From NCBI GenBank assembly GCA_009801085.1, contig VNWV01000031.1, positions 1 to 64,000 of the forward strand: a DNA stretch of 64,000 nt. Direction: 5' to 3'. Position 1 is the stretch's first letter; each line of letters opens with the position of its first letter. Source of the DNA: Lasiodiplodia sp. COLG20 (Eukaryota; Ascomycota; Dothideomycetes; Botryosphaeriales; Botryosphaeriaceae). Positions 31,694 through 44,745 of this stretch are shown here, piece after piece. Below the pieces are notes generated by a model that was given only the letters and a program-made list of their open reading frames with translations, had not been told where the DNA came from and ran no database searches. Position numbers and translations under genes: made by a program.

Positions 31694-31802
31694 ACCCAAA
31701 GATACACTTGTGTTATGTGTGGTAGGGATGAGAACTCGCAGACTTTGCGTTTAGAGACATTGTTTTCCGCACATTTCCGCCTAATCCTTTTCCTCCGCTA
31801 CG

Positions 31803-34800
31803 TCAGGCTTTAGGCTTTGAGACCATAATCCTACTTGAGCCCGTTACCGTCCTGGTCTGTCTACGGATATTCCACCCAGTTATGCGAGTTGCCTCCACAG
31901 CCCGATCTCGCCAGCTCAATTCTGATGACGGTACTCCATAGCGGCGTTTCAGACCGGCTACCCAGTCATCGATCTTCATCTCCGCTTGCCCAACAAGTAC
32001 CTTTTGGTGCTTTATCCGATCTACTTCCGACTCTTTCCGCTTGGGGATTGATAGGAAATCGTGATTGAATCCGCACACATGCCGTCCGAGATTGTTTTTC
32101 AGGAGCAGCTGGTAACAGTCTTTCTCAAAATGCATGTGCGGACAGTTTCTGCAGATGAATATTTGTTTCTTTAGGCTGATTGAGCCATTCCATGTCCATC
32201 CGCAGCCGCCAGCGCAGGTGATCGAAAGATTGCGCGCACGATCTGCGTCTGGAACGTTGACAATCAAGGACCACGCAGCCCGTGCGTTACAGTCATCCTC
32301 CAGCAGAACAAGGGCCTCTGCAAGCGTAAAGTATCCGTTCCAGTCGTTATCATCCGTGTCGTCATTCAGGAGGCGGAAAGCTGTTGAAAGATGGTTTTTT
32401 ACGGCGGAAACAGCTTTCTGGTGCTGGCCCATGACGTAGTAGGCGCGGGATAGTAGTAGCGACAGGTAGTTGACTTCATAGAGGTGCTTTTCGTCGATTT
32501 GTGTTTTGTATTGCCTTAGCTTGTCGACATATGGCGCCAATGATTGAGTGTTTTTGCTGTTGAGAATGATCTCAAGATATGCCAATCCAAGTCGCTCGGC
32601 AACAAGACTAAGGGAGTGGAAGATCGTTGAAGGGCTGTCGTTCCATGCCCTGGCTTCTTGGAGTTGGTCTATGCTCTTCTCCCAAGCCTTCAAAGCGTCT
32701 TCCAGTTCGCCGCATTGGTAAAGTGCTTTTCCATAGTGGTAACGGAGAAGGACGCAATCCATGGGAGACTTGCATGCCTTGATGCCGTCTTCATACGTCT
32801 CCAAGACGAGTCTCTGGCGATTCCGAGCGGCAAGGATGAATTTTTCATGGAACTCGTGGGACTGAGCCTTCGAGTTCATGAGATATGATAGGATACTGTC
32901 GCCATCAAATTTCCGCTTCATGGCCAAAACCTCGAAGGCTGCATCGAGTTGGTCCTGTTTCATGATCCACTCCCATGCCTTGTCAAGGGGAAAATCCTGA
33001 TCCGGAAACTCATCCCAAAGATAGTTGCATGCCGTGAACACTTCCTTTGTACTATTAGTACCATCACATAACAGCCAGAATCGGTCCAGCTCTTGTTCCC
33101 AAGTATCGAGGTCGGACTTCCTGAAAGTCGAACTTTGTACGTTATGTCGTATCTTAAGAAGCTCATCAAGAGCCTGCCTTGTACGACCCTTCTTCTCGAG
33201 CGCATGAGAGAGACATAGTGACGCTTTGATGTGTAGAGGATCTCGCATCTTAACAAGCTCACACCGTTGTGCTGCCTCTTCGAACGCTTTCTTGTGACCA
33301 CTGCCCATGAAAGTTTCAGCGAGTCGAATGTCATGTGTTGTGTTGCGTCGTGACTGCGCCTCTGGGATTGCGAGCAGAGATAAAGCCCATTTCTCAGCCT
33401 TTTCAATTAGTTCTGGAGAAAGAGACTTCGAACTCCAACCTCCTTGAATGCCCTCCATCAAGTCGTGTAGTTCTTTATCCAATGCAGAAGGACCGGGTCG
33501 TCCTGGTTTGCTCTTTGAGTTATATATCTCTCAGCTGTCAGTTATTGATTGACAAATGGTTTGATTTGCGAACTGACCTTGCGGAATATCTTGAGCAAGA
33601 ACATCAGAGCAGATATGGCTGGCCATCGGCTTTCCTGGAGCCATTGAGATGCTATAACTCTTGACGGAGCGTTAAGGATCTCATGCAACTCTATTACGGG
33701 CTGTTCGCTCGGTTCTGATTTCGCACCACCTTGAATGCGCTTTTGGTCAAGCTTTTCAGCATCAATATCATGCTCTTTGGCCGAAGTTCTTTGTACACTT
33801 TCCATGGTCTCCTTCTCCAAGGCTCCACTTCCGGGAACACCTTTTGGAATGCTCTGTTGCGCGATGGCTGAGTAGCTTTTGGATTCCTTTTCTTTCCTGC
33901 GAAATCCACGTCTCAAATCTTCATCATCCAGCACTTCTAGTGCCGTCTGCATCTTTGTCGGCCATTCCGTCCATAGAAAGTCGTTGACATCGCCTTCCAG
34001 CATCCATATCTCGACTACCTGCTCATCCATAAAGACAGGATACAATGCTTCCCCTAACCCCTCTTTCGTTTCCCTTGAGAGATTCTCAAGCTGGTCCTTT
34101 AAACCAGCCAAGTGCTTGGGTAACCATATGGAGGTATACTCGAACAGGTAATTTGATTCGGCGCGCTCGAAGAGCTCCTTCTGCCCCATAGTTCGGAGGA
34201 AGAAGTGAAGTGTGTGCAACTTTCCTTGTCCAGAATTTAAATGGATGATAGGTTTAGATGCTGTGCGTGTCTCGACCAGATACTTGAGAAATCCCGTGTT
34301 CATATCGTCGTTTCGTTCCTTGCTGCGAAGGTACTCCATGAATCGCGCGGGAATGGCCACACTGTCCTCATGGATATCATGACGGTCCTTGCGTCGACCC
34401 TTGTCCAAACTGGTGTACAGCGATCCAGTTTGATTCTTCTCAAGGAATTTCGGAAGCGTGGATGAAAAGATCCGTCCATTTTCAACTGATACAAGCCGTG
34501 CAAACTTTTCTTTTATCTTGGCATCGATAGAAGTCTTGAACCTGTTTCCGAGTCGGAGTGAAAGGTAGGCATTGAGTTGTTGAACTGTTGGCCAAGTATG
34601 CCAATGAGCCATACAGGCAATGAGTTCGTTGAGGATCTCGATATCGTCGCTTCCGAGATCTTCATTTAACATCTCCAGCTTTCGCCGCGTGATCATTTCC
34701 GGACCATTTCGTACTTCTCGCTGAAGAAGGTATAAATCCGACAGCCCATTGTCGCTTGACCGTCGAACCTCGTACAACCATGCCTCTAGATCATGATAGT

Positions 34801-36410
34801 TTCCGTTGAAATTGGATTCCAGGTCTCGTAGTATGACCCAAATTATCCTGTGACCTTCGCTTCTACTGTCCCAGAGCTCATGTGATTCATCAAGGCGACT
34901 CTTGATGAATATCTTTGCGTCCGAGCGCTGGTTTTCTTCGAAGAAGCTGGCGCTGGTCAGTTTGTGAATAATTGAATTTGGGTCCTCGAAGTCTGCATTC
35001 CCAGAGAGAAGCACTCGTATCTGTATCGATCGCTTGGAAGACGAATTCACGTTCCCTATGATCGCCTTGATAACATTTTGATCTTGTTGACTTTTGAGGT
35101 TTCCGTACCCGTCAAGAACCAAGAATACGACCGTTTGTGGCTTTTGCGTATCCTTCTGGGCGGATTTGAAGAAAGGCATAACAAGCTTGTTCCATATGTC
35201 CACGCCTTTGGATTGTGCTGCCGCAGGACTCTTTTGCAGGATCTTCATGACAAAATCTTGAAAAGCCGCATTGTTATCGGCCAATTGCCATATGAGACTT
35301 TTCAAAGCCTCGTCGAGAGCGATGCGCTCGGCCGCGTCCGATTTCGTCATTTTCTCTTTCAAGCCTAACTCTTTTTCGATCTGTTTTTCCGGAAGAAAAT
35401 ACCACACGAGTGAGGTCCGGGTTTTTTGTTGCCTGTTATCCTGCCGCTCTTGCAGCGATCGAATGATCTGAGAGCAGAGATGGCTCTTGCCATGACCGCT
35501 TGGAGCTTTGATAAGAAGAACTGGATTGCGGGAGTGGTTTTCGATGTCGATCCAAGATTGAACCTCCGGTAACTCAAAGAGCCAGTCACCCATTCCAGGA
35601 AGCGATTCGCTCTTGAGTGATTCCTGCATTTTGGTCCAGGACTCCTCCTTTCCGCTGATTTGGAAGTATCTCCTCAGTTTCTCCGAATTGACTTTGCGGA
35701 TCTTGCTATCGTTGGTGTAAATGTCCGAGACGCGAAGAGCAGCGACATTGTTATTCAGCTCTTGTTGGCTTATGTCATTGATTTCCTGAAGCCTGGATGC
35801 AATTCCGCCGTCCCATCCGATTGCTGCTTTATAAAGGTTTTTGACGACACCGGTAGGGGATTTGGAGTCTTGAGCCACCTTGGTGTAGATGGTACACAAG
35901 CGCAATGCTTCGACGAATATGCGTTTAGTCGTCGCCCGTAACCGCGGATCCAGCTCAACACCCTGCTCGTACAATTTAAAGTAGCCTTCCACCCGGCCAA
36001 GAGATGTTTCAACACTCTTCAGTTGCTCCAGCACGTTCTTTGGGATGAAGTTGGCCCGGTACTGATGCACGGTATCTCCCAAAGCGGAGAGGGCCGTGAT
36101 TACCATGGATGCTGTTGGAAAAACCTTGCAAGCGAGTCAGCGGCAACCCCAATGCTGCATGAAGCCACGCACTCACCGACGATGCCGCCTCAGCTACGAA
36201 CTTGGCGACCTGGAAGACGCTATCCGCTGATTTCTTCAGAAGCTCTTCTCGGTCCGACAGAGCGAACTCAGCACGCATCTCGTCTAGATTTTGGGAGGTA
36301 AGATGAGCTGCGTTGAGGCTTCTCTTCGTCAATCTTTCGTATTCGCCTTTGACCTCCTCCCAGAGCTCGTCGAGTTCCTTGTCTTCTGATTTGCCTGCAG
36401 CGCCCGACAT
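31803..36410 (-). CDS. STAND/NLR protein: Goodbye-like, P-loop NTPase, TPR, zinc-like C-terminus
   Basis: Three exons (36410-36177, 36124-33578, 33512-31803), 1496 residues, exactly in frame. Introns are 52 nt (36125-36176) and 65 nt (33513-33577), each with a CTGAC branch point. Residues 1-170 resemble the fungal Goodbye N-terminal domain (start MSGAAGKSEDKELDELW; VFPTASMVITALSALGDTV; SLGRVEGYFKLYEQGVELDP). P-loop APSGHGKS near 285-292; Walker-B-like VVFLVLDGYGN near 410-420; sensor-like IQIRVLLSGN after it. From about 928, RPGPSALDKELHDL leads into helical TPR-like repeats. A Cys/His set follows at C1360, C1364, C1381, C1384, C1393, C1407, H1411. STAND proteins are signal-transducing switches in fungal immunity and cell death. 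Adjacent to a second NLR on the same strand. Confidence 0.85.
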
Positions 36411-37427
36411 GCTGACTCTCAGGAAAGTAAGAATGGAGAGAAATTGACTTATCCGTACCTCGTCAGAAGGTGGCAGATAGTGAAGATATATCTCAACGAG
36501 ACACGACCACAGGCTATCTGCCAGACTGACGTGCAAGCGATCGTCAACGCCCGCTTAACTTCTTTTCGTTTGCGCTTCTTTTCTTTTTCGAACTCGCCCC
36601 TCTGACACGTATTGCCAATATGCACGATGGAAGTAGCACGCTAGGCCTTGCACTCCAGGGCCAGAAGAACGCACCAATCCTCACTGTGTATAGCGCCGAT
36701 CCATGCGATGTACAGCTCGACACATCTCTACCAAACTGCTTTTTCTCGCGTAATGAGACTGAAACCCACATTGGAGCTCAGTGCGCAGCTCTTCGTCCGG
36801 AGGTATCCGAGATCTCTGCCGATCTTTTGCGGCGGGTGGAGCCGATGCAGGGGAGAGCCGAAAACGCAACCCTCTCAAGCAGACAACGACACCTCACGCC
36901 AACGCAAAAGGGGGGTGTGCAACCGCACTACCTTCCTAGAAGAGGGAGCAGCCAACGTGTCCGCCAGATGAGCGTGCTATACACGCGGGTACATCCGTTG
37001 TGAACCCCAGGGTACAAGGATTTTAGGTAGGACCCTGAGCGGTGAGAACTCGGCACGGGACGAAGCGCTGCAAGGGCCAGGAGGGCCTTAAGTGGCAAGT
37101 ACCGCACGATTAGAAATCCCACACGGAAACCCAGAGAACACGGTACCACGGACCCTCCTAACAGGCAGTAGTTAGCCCGCATGGGAAAACGGGCCTATAA
37201 GGACGTGAGACTACAGACAAGTTTACGTATCACCAATTGTGCCTGACAAGGGCTTTGGGACAAATATAGATAGAATTGGTAAAGGTCATGTCGGGATAGC
37301 ATTTCCATCCACCCGAGGGAAAAAAGTAAAAGTGGTCTCAGGGAATAGATATCGAAGTACTGAAGATAAGAGAACATGGAAGTCGTCCTCCCCTGAAAGA
37401 TTGGTCCAGTCACCACCGGGAAATCCT
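36411..37427. other. intergenic region between the two NLR genes
   Basis: Promoter of the first NLR (36.4-36.6 kb) and 3' flank of the second. The part 37.0-37.24 kb has a different texture, with TGTGAACCCC... and CCTATAAGG motifs that recall an LTR end, but no partner copy or coding part is present. Short open frames are uninformative. Confidence 0.45.
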
Positions 37428-40400
37428 TCACCCCATCATTCTTAAATGCTCGGCAAGCTTAAAATTCCCACGCCGACTTGCTATCTGAATTGCAGTGTGT
37501 CCTCTTCGATCTGTCGCATAAGCATCAACGCCTATATCAACAAGGAAGCATGCCATATCCGAGTCATTTTTGGCCGCAGCGGCCCGAAGGGCATACTGCA
37601 AGGCGATATCGTTCGGTGGAAAATAGTGTCGTGCGAAGGAAAGCTTCATAAAGTCCACCCCACCATTGATCGTCATCAATTGATTGATCAGGACCATAGA
37701 TTCGCACACAGCGAACGGTGAGCTCATGCCTTTTTGGTTTAGCAGCGATTGAAATTTAACCAAAGCTTGCTCCTTCTCGTCCATCGCCGCAGCTACCAAA
37801 TCATCCGCTGTGACTGAGATGTCACGATGTAAGGACAAGAACAGGTCGAGAGTTTGTGGGTCTGCAAGTTTGGCCATAACGTCGAGTGGAGCATGCTTCA
37901 TGACGAGGTCGGTGTCATACTTGAGAAGGCCGCTCAGAATCCTTTTTCCACCAACATCAGCCTCTTTCGCATTTCTGAACCCTTGTTCAATGATCCAATC
38001 TTTCTCAAATCTGAACCCTGGCTCAATGGTCCAATCTTTCTCGAACTTGGTGCGATGTATCAAGCATTGGAATGGTCCCGGCTCTTCGTAAATTGTTGCC
38101 AAAGCCTCAAAGGCTTTCCTGAAGTTCTCCGCGTTGGCCTCTAAGGAGAGTAAAGTGCATATGCAAGTTGCGGTATCCTCTTTTCGCCAAAGTAGACCAA
38201 GCTTTTGGAACACTTTTGGAGTTATCGTTAATTCAGAGATCTTAGAAAGGAGGAAGCGGCAAATCTCAGTGTCTCGGCTCACCACTGCAACGTCTTCGAA
38301 TCTCTGCTGCGTGAACTTAAGCTCCGGCCTATGGAAGTATAGATGCCGTACAAGGATGAAAAGGGCGGACGAGTTTTGGCGTGCAGCATTAACCATACGG
38401 CGCCTCATTGAGGAGTTTGTCTTCTGGGCGAAGGCTATTATATCCTCTAACAGGTGGTCCAGATCCTTTGATTGTCCTTCGGGAACGTCGCGGGGAATAT
38501 ATTTGAGTATGCGAGGTATGACCTCTATGGGAAACGTGAAACCATTTGAAAGTAGAAGCCTGAGCCCAGTGATGTTGCTGCGCAGTGCTGCCGCTTCAAC
38601 ACACTCATCCTTTTGACTTTGGCTTAGCCGTAGTGTGCACGTTTGGAGAGTTCTCTTCAAAACAGATGAATTCTCCAGCGCTGCAAAGAGGCTCAAAGGG
38701 TGATTCAGAGTGATGCTATTCGCCCAGTTCCCGTAAAGTTCGACTTTCCCCTCCGAAAAGTCCAGATAAGAGCCACGGCCAAAGTAAAAAGTGTTGGAAA
38801 TGTTCTTAGCCCATTCAAGATAGGGGAGGCCAATATCGCCACTAACGTCAATGAACCGTTGCAAGCTATCGTCTAGGTTACCGGGTTTGAGAAGACTTGC
38901 AAATTCCAGTTTTTCAAGATGGAACAGAAGGTACTGGGTAGCGTAGTATAACCATACTTTCGAGAGATCTTTTCTGTCTACACTGGAGATGTTCCAGGTG
39001 TTGAGGCACGCATAACAAGCCTCGAAATGGATTTCCGCGGGTGAGTATTCGGGACGACTTTCAAGGTACTCCCGTCCTGACAAATGGGCAAACCGGAATA
39101 TTCTTGAAACGTTGTCGTATACCACGAAGTTAGAGCAGATGTCGAGAATTTGGTCTTTGGATATTGGCTCTTTTGGTCCATTGATCGTGATGGCGGTCCT
39201 GAGCAGCGATTCTCCCAGACGCCACTGAGCACACAAGAGCCATGAAATTACCCTTTTTGCCACAAGCTTGGCAGTATCCGATAGGGATTGGATCGAATCA
39301 TAGATAGTGTTATAGGAGTCCTCGAGTGTTTTTGGGAGTTTCCCGATCTCTCTTCTGATGTCTTCCGCGAGTTTGAATCGGCGACTGTCGCAGATATTCT
39401 GGATTTGCAAACTGACCCAACGGAACCTATACCAAAGTTGGTCAAATTGGTCTTCAACTGTAGCTCCATCAGGATACTCACATGCCATGGGCTCCGCGGG
39501 TAAGCTGTTCTTGTATGTGCTTTTGCAAGTCCGCCGAGACTTTTCCACCAAGCAATCTACCTCCTTTCATAGCATCGTCCAATTCATGCCGAATGAATGT
39601 TTCGATGTCGTCGGAGTTGTCTGATGCGTCAATGTAGATGTTGTGAGATTTCTTCAATCTTTGCTTGATATCTCCATCATCACGGCTGGAGACAAACACT
39701 TTTACCAGGCTCGAAGACTCTTGAATGATTCTGTCCAATGCCTCTAGTAATTGATGACGTCGAGCTGGGTCACACTCATCAAGTGCGTCAATCACAATAA
39801 TTGCTGGATCTTTCTCGAGAAGTTCGATGATCAAATCAGTGCAATCCTGGAGGCAAAGCTTCGAAGGATCTAGTCCATCGTCTTCAGCTTCTTGCATCCG
39901 TTCAAGAAAGGCCTTTGCAACCGGAGCTCGAATCGGCTGGTTAGCCGTTCTAGAGCAGAGCTGTTTGAGGATGCATCGCATAACTTCATCGGGATCAGAC
40001 CGTTCTGGTTCGGCCGGGTCTCTGTTGCAGTAGAAAAAGGCGCAAAGTTCCGTTTGTAGAGCTCCGGTGTTGCCACGGATTAAAGTGTCGATCATAAGGG
40101 ACCTACTGTACTTAGCATGCAGTTAAATTAAAAAAATAGGGAGACCTACACTAGATACGTTTTACCCGAACCAGCTACGGATATGTCAGCTACGAGGGGT
40201 GTCAATCGAATGAGTTGTATATACGTACGGATCCCATGGAGCCAGAGGATAGATGAACTGCTTGACTTTCTCCACTCGGTAAAGCGAGGTTTGCTGAGAA
40301 GCCATGCCCCGGATCCATCCATTCGCGTTTTCGTAATGAACCTGTGGTGATCTGCACAACGCACTTGCGAAAGCCACCGTAGTAGCTCCTGTCTCTTATC

Positions 40401-41650
40401 CTCTGCTCTTGTTAGTTGTATCACAATCTCATGATTATTTGCTACATACTCTTCATTTCATCCTCTAGCTGCGAGAGTTGACTCGCAAATCGACGAATTG
40501 GGCTCTCAAGGTCCTGTCTGAGCTTTTCCATCTGGCGATATGTTTCTACAAGTAAGAATTAGTATCGCGCTAGATATCTTAAGTAATCGCTATTAGAGAT
40601 CGTTATTTTGGTGAGATTTGAGATTTTTAGTGGAAAAGGGGAATTCTTAGCTGCACAATATAGGTTGGGAAAGATGTATCATCGTACCATTGCGTTGATC
40701 AAAGATTACACGTAACGCTGTTATGTCAGCCTCTCGTGATAAATATTTCAAATGTTTAACTTACAGTCTTGTTCTATGAGCTGGAGACTTCGCGTAACCT
40801 GTACTTCTCCTTCCACAATCGCATCTTGACAGTCTTTGAGGGCAATCTCTGAGGAAATGAAGACGCTCTCGAGCATTCGGCCTTGTAATGTAATTTAGTA
40901 ATTTCTCATCCATTGATTCATGGCCTGATTTCGTGGACTTACCTGAAGTTCCTTTGTTATAGTAATGGCCAGCTTTGGTTAAAAACCGTAATACAGCGGC
41001 ATATAAACTGACCAAGTGACTTCTAAGAAGCGCTGTGGAACGGCTGTCTAGAAGATTGGCAAGGCCCGAGGTAGTGTCAAAGTACAAGCCCTCCGTGATA
41101 GCACAACGAGCGACCACGTGAGCCACATGTTCTACTTCTTCAAGCATGGCGCAGAATGTCTCGTGGTCATTAATAGATGCCTATTATGCTCAGTCTTCGA
41201 GTTTTCTCGTTGGAAAGCACAACGCACCTGGAGGATGAAGCGGATTCCAGCCCATGGTAAGGATGCATGACCCGGATCGTACTGGACGGCAGCATCACCG
41301 ATCTGTTTGAATTTGTCTATCCACACAATGACTTTCTCGCAGAGGTCTCGGAGGATAACTCGTTCGCCATTTGGCTTTTTGAAAGTCCATCTTCGCTCCA
41401 GACATTTTCGCCTTTTTTCTTCAACGGCATGCAGAGCCTTGTCCAGAGCGCCCAGCTTGTCGGCTTTCAGCGGCTCTAGATGTTGTCGGTCTTCTTCGCT
41501 CAGGCTTTGAAATGCTTCGTCCCACAGACTTTCCGCTCGCGTTACAGCTCCCGCGATGCGGGCTGGGAGTATGCGCGTTGGGAGTGCCGTGGGTGTCCGG
41601 CTCCCGGTTGGGTCGTGATTCGTCTGTGCCATGACGGCTGATCTATTCAT
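37428..41650 (-). CDS. NLR protein: NACHT_N-like, NACHT NTPase, single ankyrin repeat
   Basis: Nine exons give 1241 residues in frame: 41650-41228, 41180-40943, 40881-40766, 40717-40688, 40546-40450, 40405-40229, 40174-40150, 40102-39482, 39426-37428. The 25-nt and 30-nt exons are small but every junction is GT...AG. Residues 1-200 match the N-terminal domain of NACHT-NTPases (AAVQYDPGHASLPWAGIRFILQ region, EGLYFDTTS). Splicing of 40175-40228 creates the canonical Walker A GIPGSGKTYL (about 359-368). Walker B is IIVIDALDECD (about 470-480), sensor VKVFVSSRDDGD. Splicing of 39427-39481 restores FRWVSLQIQ, the standard block after NACHT. A long helical region ends in one ankyrin unit (DRRGHTAIQIASRRGNFKLAEHL), after which the protein stops. 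ATG at 41632 is an alternative start. Confidence 0.88.
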
Positions 41651-42377
41651 TTCCCACCCTAGAACATCAGCTTTCTGTATCGAGAGCGGTTTGCAGAGCA
41701 TACCAGGGATTGTTTGAAGCTATCGCACAGGCATCATAGACCGTAGGTAGGAGAATAAAATCTTGTCAGCGGTCGCGCTTCGTGGGGGCGGCGGGGCTGA
41801 GGTGTGCAAGGATCATTAGGCTGCGAAGTACCACTACGCGAGGCGTCTTTTTATTGGATGAAGGCTTTACACAGCCATCGCCACTTCTCTTCAGTCTAAA
41901 ATGCAATGGGCCAATGAATCTACTCGGAACGATAAGACCGGATCCCTTGCATTGGTGAGATCTGCGACAAATCGACGCAAGTTCGGACTTGCCGCACCTC
42001 TAATGCTCGCAATACTTTGTGTCTTACGCTGCACAGCCTCGAGCATGGATTTAGTGCCAATTACTTCTGATGAATGTTAGAGCTGCATATACTGTTAACC
42101 GTTAATGCGATACGGTCGTCTGCGACAAAGCCGTATTTGGCACCAAGTGCCGACAGAGCTGAAAGAAGCCCATACTGGCAAGTAATGTTGTGAAACTTGG
42201 TCCGACTGCGATCTGTTGAAGTAATTGGCCTATGAATTTAATCTAGAGTCTTCCTTCAGTACAATTTCCATCTTCATTCTCAGCTCGCATGCCCAAATAC
42301 TCTCCAGGTGACCTGCAAGTTGTCTTGCGTGGCAGCGTTTGTGCAGTGCAACCCCCGACTCAGTTTCCTCTTTCAAT
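41651..42377. other. divergent promoter region
   Basis: Between the minus-strand NACHT gene and the plus-strand multi-span gene. AT-richer than the core block; no extra gene seen. Confidence 0.5.
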
Positions 42378-44718
42378 ATGCCGTCTTCTCGGGCTTTTCA
42401 ACTCCAGTGTTCAGCCGATCAACAGATATTCCATTTGGGTGATAGGCCGCTCCGGCCTACTGAATCGTCCGAGTCTTTCCAAACCTCCGACAGGAGTCCT
42501 CAGAGCCAGTCTGCACGGGCAACAAGATCGCTCTCGGGATCTTCTGGAACCCTGACATCGTTGGATACTGCCTCGTCAAATCCAACTACACAATCAAGTA
42601 ACAGCAAAAAGCCGCTTGTATACACAAGCATTACGAGCGAGAGCAAGACTCCCCATTGCAACAGACCGCAGCAATCTTGGCAATGCTACCTTGTGGCTCC
42701 AGTATTCATGGTCATACTACTGCTCATCGGCATCAGCGTGTCACTTAGTCATCACTTTTATTACGATTGGCTAGATGGACAAGAAGTCCAAAGTAGCGAT
42801 AAGCAACAATGGGCACTTCGGTAATCAAGTTTTTCACTTGTTCAAGGGCTCTGGCTAACGCGCTTCAGAATTGGCAACGCGTTCGCTTTTCTCGCCAAGT
42901 GCTGTTTTTGCAGTGCCGCAAACATTGCCTTTCTCCAGTGGTTATGGAGAACTTTGCGGGAAAAGTACATATCTGTCCAAGGAATCGACGCTGCGTTCTC
43001 GGCAACCCAAACGCTGTTCTCGTTTTCCAGCTGGGAGATGCTTTCAAAAGTGAAAGTCGGAAGTTTACTAGCACTTCTTACCTGGTAGGTCGATTTTCAT
43101 CCAAAAGCAGAAGAGGAGTACTGACGTCGATATGCACAGGTGCATACCACTTATAACCCTGGTGACCCCAGCCTCGCTCTCGGTAAAGGCAGCTTCTGCG
43201 CAAACTCTGGTCATTGCAGATATCCCAGTCCCCTTGGCACCGCAAGACATCATCCCCTTGAAAGAGCTTCTCTCAATATGGGTAAACACGCAAGGCGTTA
43301 TCGTGCACTCTGATATCACTATTGGAAACCATCGTGTTGCAGAAGAATTCAAGAAGTTGACGTTGTCAAGCGCTATCTTCGGAGAGGTCTTTTCAATCCC
43401 TCGACCTTTCACGGATGCGGATTCAAGTTACACGGTCAACTTTGTGGCCCCTGGCCTGAAATGCGGCAACTCCTCCTCTCAGGTGTCACGAAACACGGCC
43501 ATTGCTGCGCTCCGATCTCAAGGATACTCTACTGAGATTGACAGCCGCGACTCTAAATTTCTCAACATTTCAGCCATCAACTTTCAGCATCTCGAATATT
43601 CTCATGCAGACACACGTACGCAGGTCGGGTACTTTGCCCGGATGCCGACGACCAATGACACGGCGGCCGATTTTGGGCTTGCAAATGGGACCAAGAACGA
43701 GTTCCATGTCGTCATAGCCGACCGCGCACCAGAGACAAATACAATCATTCCAACCTTCCTTACTTGCCAACTCTGGAATATCTCAAGGACAGTCAACATC
43801 ACAACGGCGAGTGGCATCCAAGACGTCCACGTAACCGACACAAAGCTACTCAACAAATTCGATCAGTCCTTCAAACCACTATACCCCGAGGACGTAGCAC
43901 ACAGCCCCTTTGCCACCGAAGAAGTCTTCTACACAGCATTTTTCCTAAGCGTGGCAAAGAACTTGCTAGGATTCATCGGCACCACCAAGATTCAAAACAC
44001 CATCGTCTCAGATCCCTCAGCGAGCATACAAGAAACAGTACTGACGAAGTCCTCCGAGTATGTGGCGATGGCTCGGAACATTAGCACGTACTACTCTACT
44101 AGCTCTGACTTAGAAGTGGACAAGCCTCTAGGCCTCATGATGGAAGAACTGGCGCAGAACGTGTCGTTAAATCTGATGACTAGGGACTTCTTCAGGTATG
44201 TATCGGCTGTGAGTCTCGTCATTTGCGACCTCGACTGACGACGAATAGCAAACGCGCACCCTGGAACGTCACGCGGGTCGATCGGATAACGGTTTACACG
44301 TACGATCCACGAAATCTTCAGCTCGCCTACGGCATCGCCGCAGGCAGCACTTTCCTGATCATCTGCGCTGGCTTCTTTGCGTTTCGGTGCAACGGCGCGA
44401 GCTACAGCGCCGCTGTGTCTACTTTCATCTGCACTACGCAGAACCCGGATGTAAGGCCTTAAAAGCATTGCAAATGAAGTGACTTTGTTGACTGACTTGA
44501 ATTTTACTTCGCAGATCAAAAACATAGTCGGTGACCAGACTTCAGGGGCACAGCCTCTCCCTTCCGGTATCGCAAACATGAGATTGCGATTCGGGCTTGT
44601 CGAGCGTAGAGAGACAGAAAACGTAATTACGAGCGAGAGTTGTTCGGTAGAAACCATTGGATTTGGAGTCGAAGGGACTGTTGGTACTATCAGGAAAGGA
44701 TCATTGCCGCGGTGTTGA
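42378..44718 (+). CDS. multi-span membrane protein with large glycosylated loop (copy A)
   Basis: Five exons (42378-42820, 42869-43084, 43140-44195, 44249-44450, 44515-44718), 706 residues. N-terminal 110 residues are Ser/Thr-rich and cytosolic-like. Membrane spans: YLVAPVFMVILLLIGISVSL; FAFLAKCCFCSAANIAFLQW; LLALLTWCIPLITLV; a large loop of about 380 residues with several Asn-x-Ser/Thr sites and conserved Cys; then YGIAAGSTFLIICAGFFAF near the C-terminus. The words HHFYYDWLDG...QQWALR and W-CIPLI-TPA are shared with the gene at 59706, its paralogue. I know the family only as uncharacterised fungal membrane proteins. Next to the NACHT gene, head to head. Confidence 0.8.
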
Positions 44719-44745
44719 TACAAATCGCGTGAATTGATTTCCAGC

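Noticed and set aside
31803..36410. Separate TPR gene (31803-33482) and NTPase gene (33542-36106)
   Set aside because: A 65-nt intron with donor GTCAGT and a CTGAC branch point joins them in phase; the joined order matches fungal STAND proteins.
37000..37233. Possible solo LTR (TGTGAACCCC... with CCTATAAGG and a TATCACCA end)
   Set aside because: No second copy, no target-site duplication that I could confirm, and no retrotransposon coding sequence nearby. Kept only as a remark in the NLR finding.
37428..41650. Two or more broken genes in place of one NACHT gene
   Set aside because: Each apparent break is a short GT...AG intron; splicing restores Walker A (GIPGSGKT) and the FRWVSLQ block and keeps frame over nine exons.
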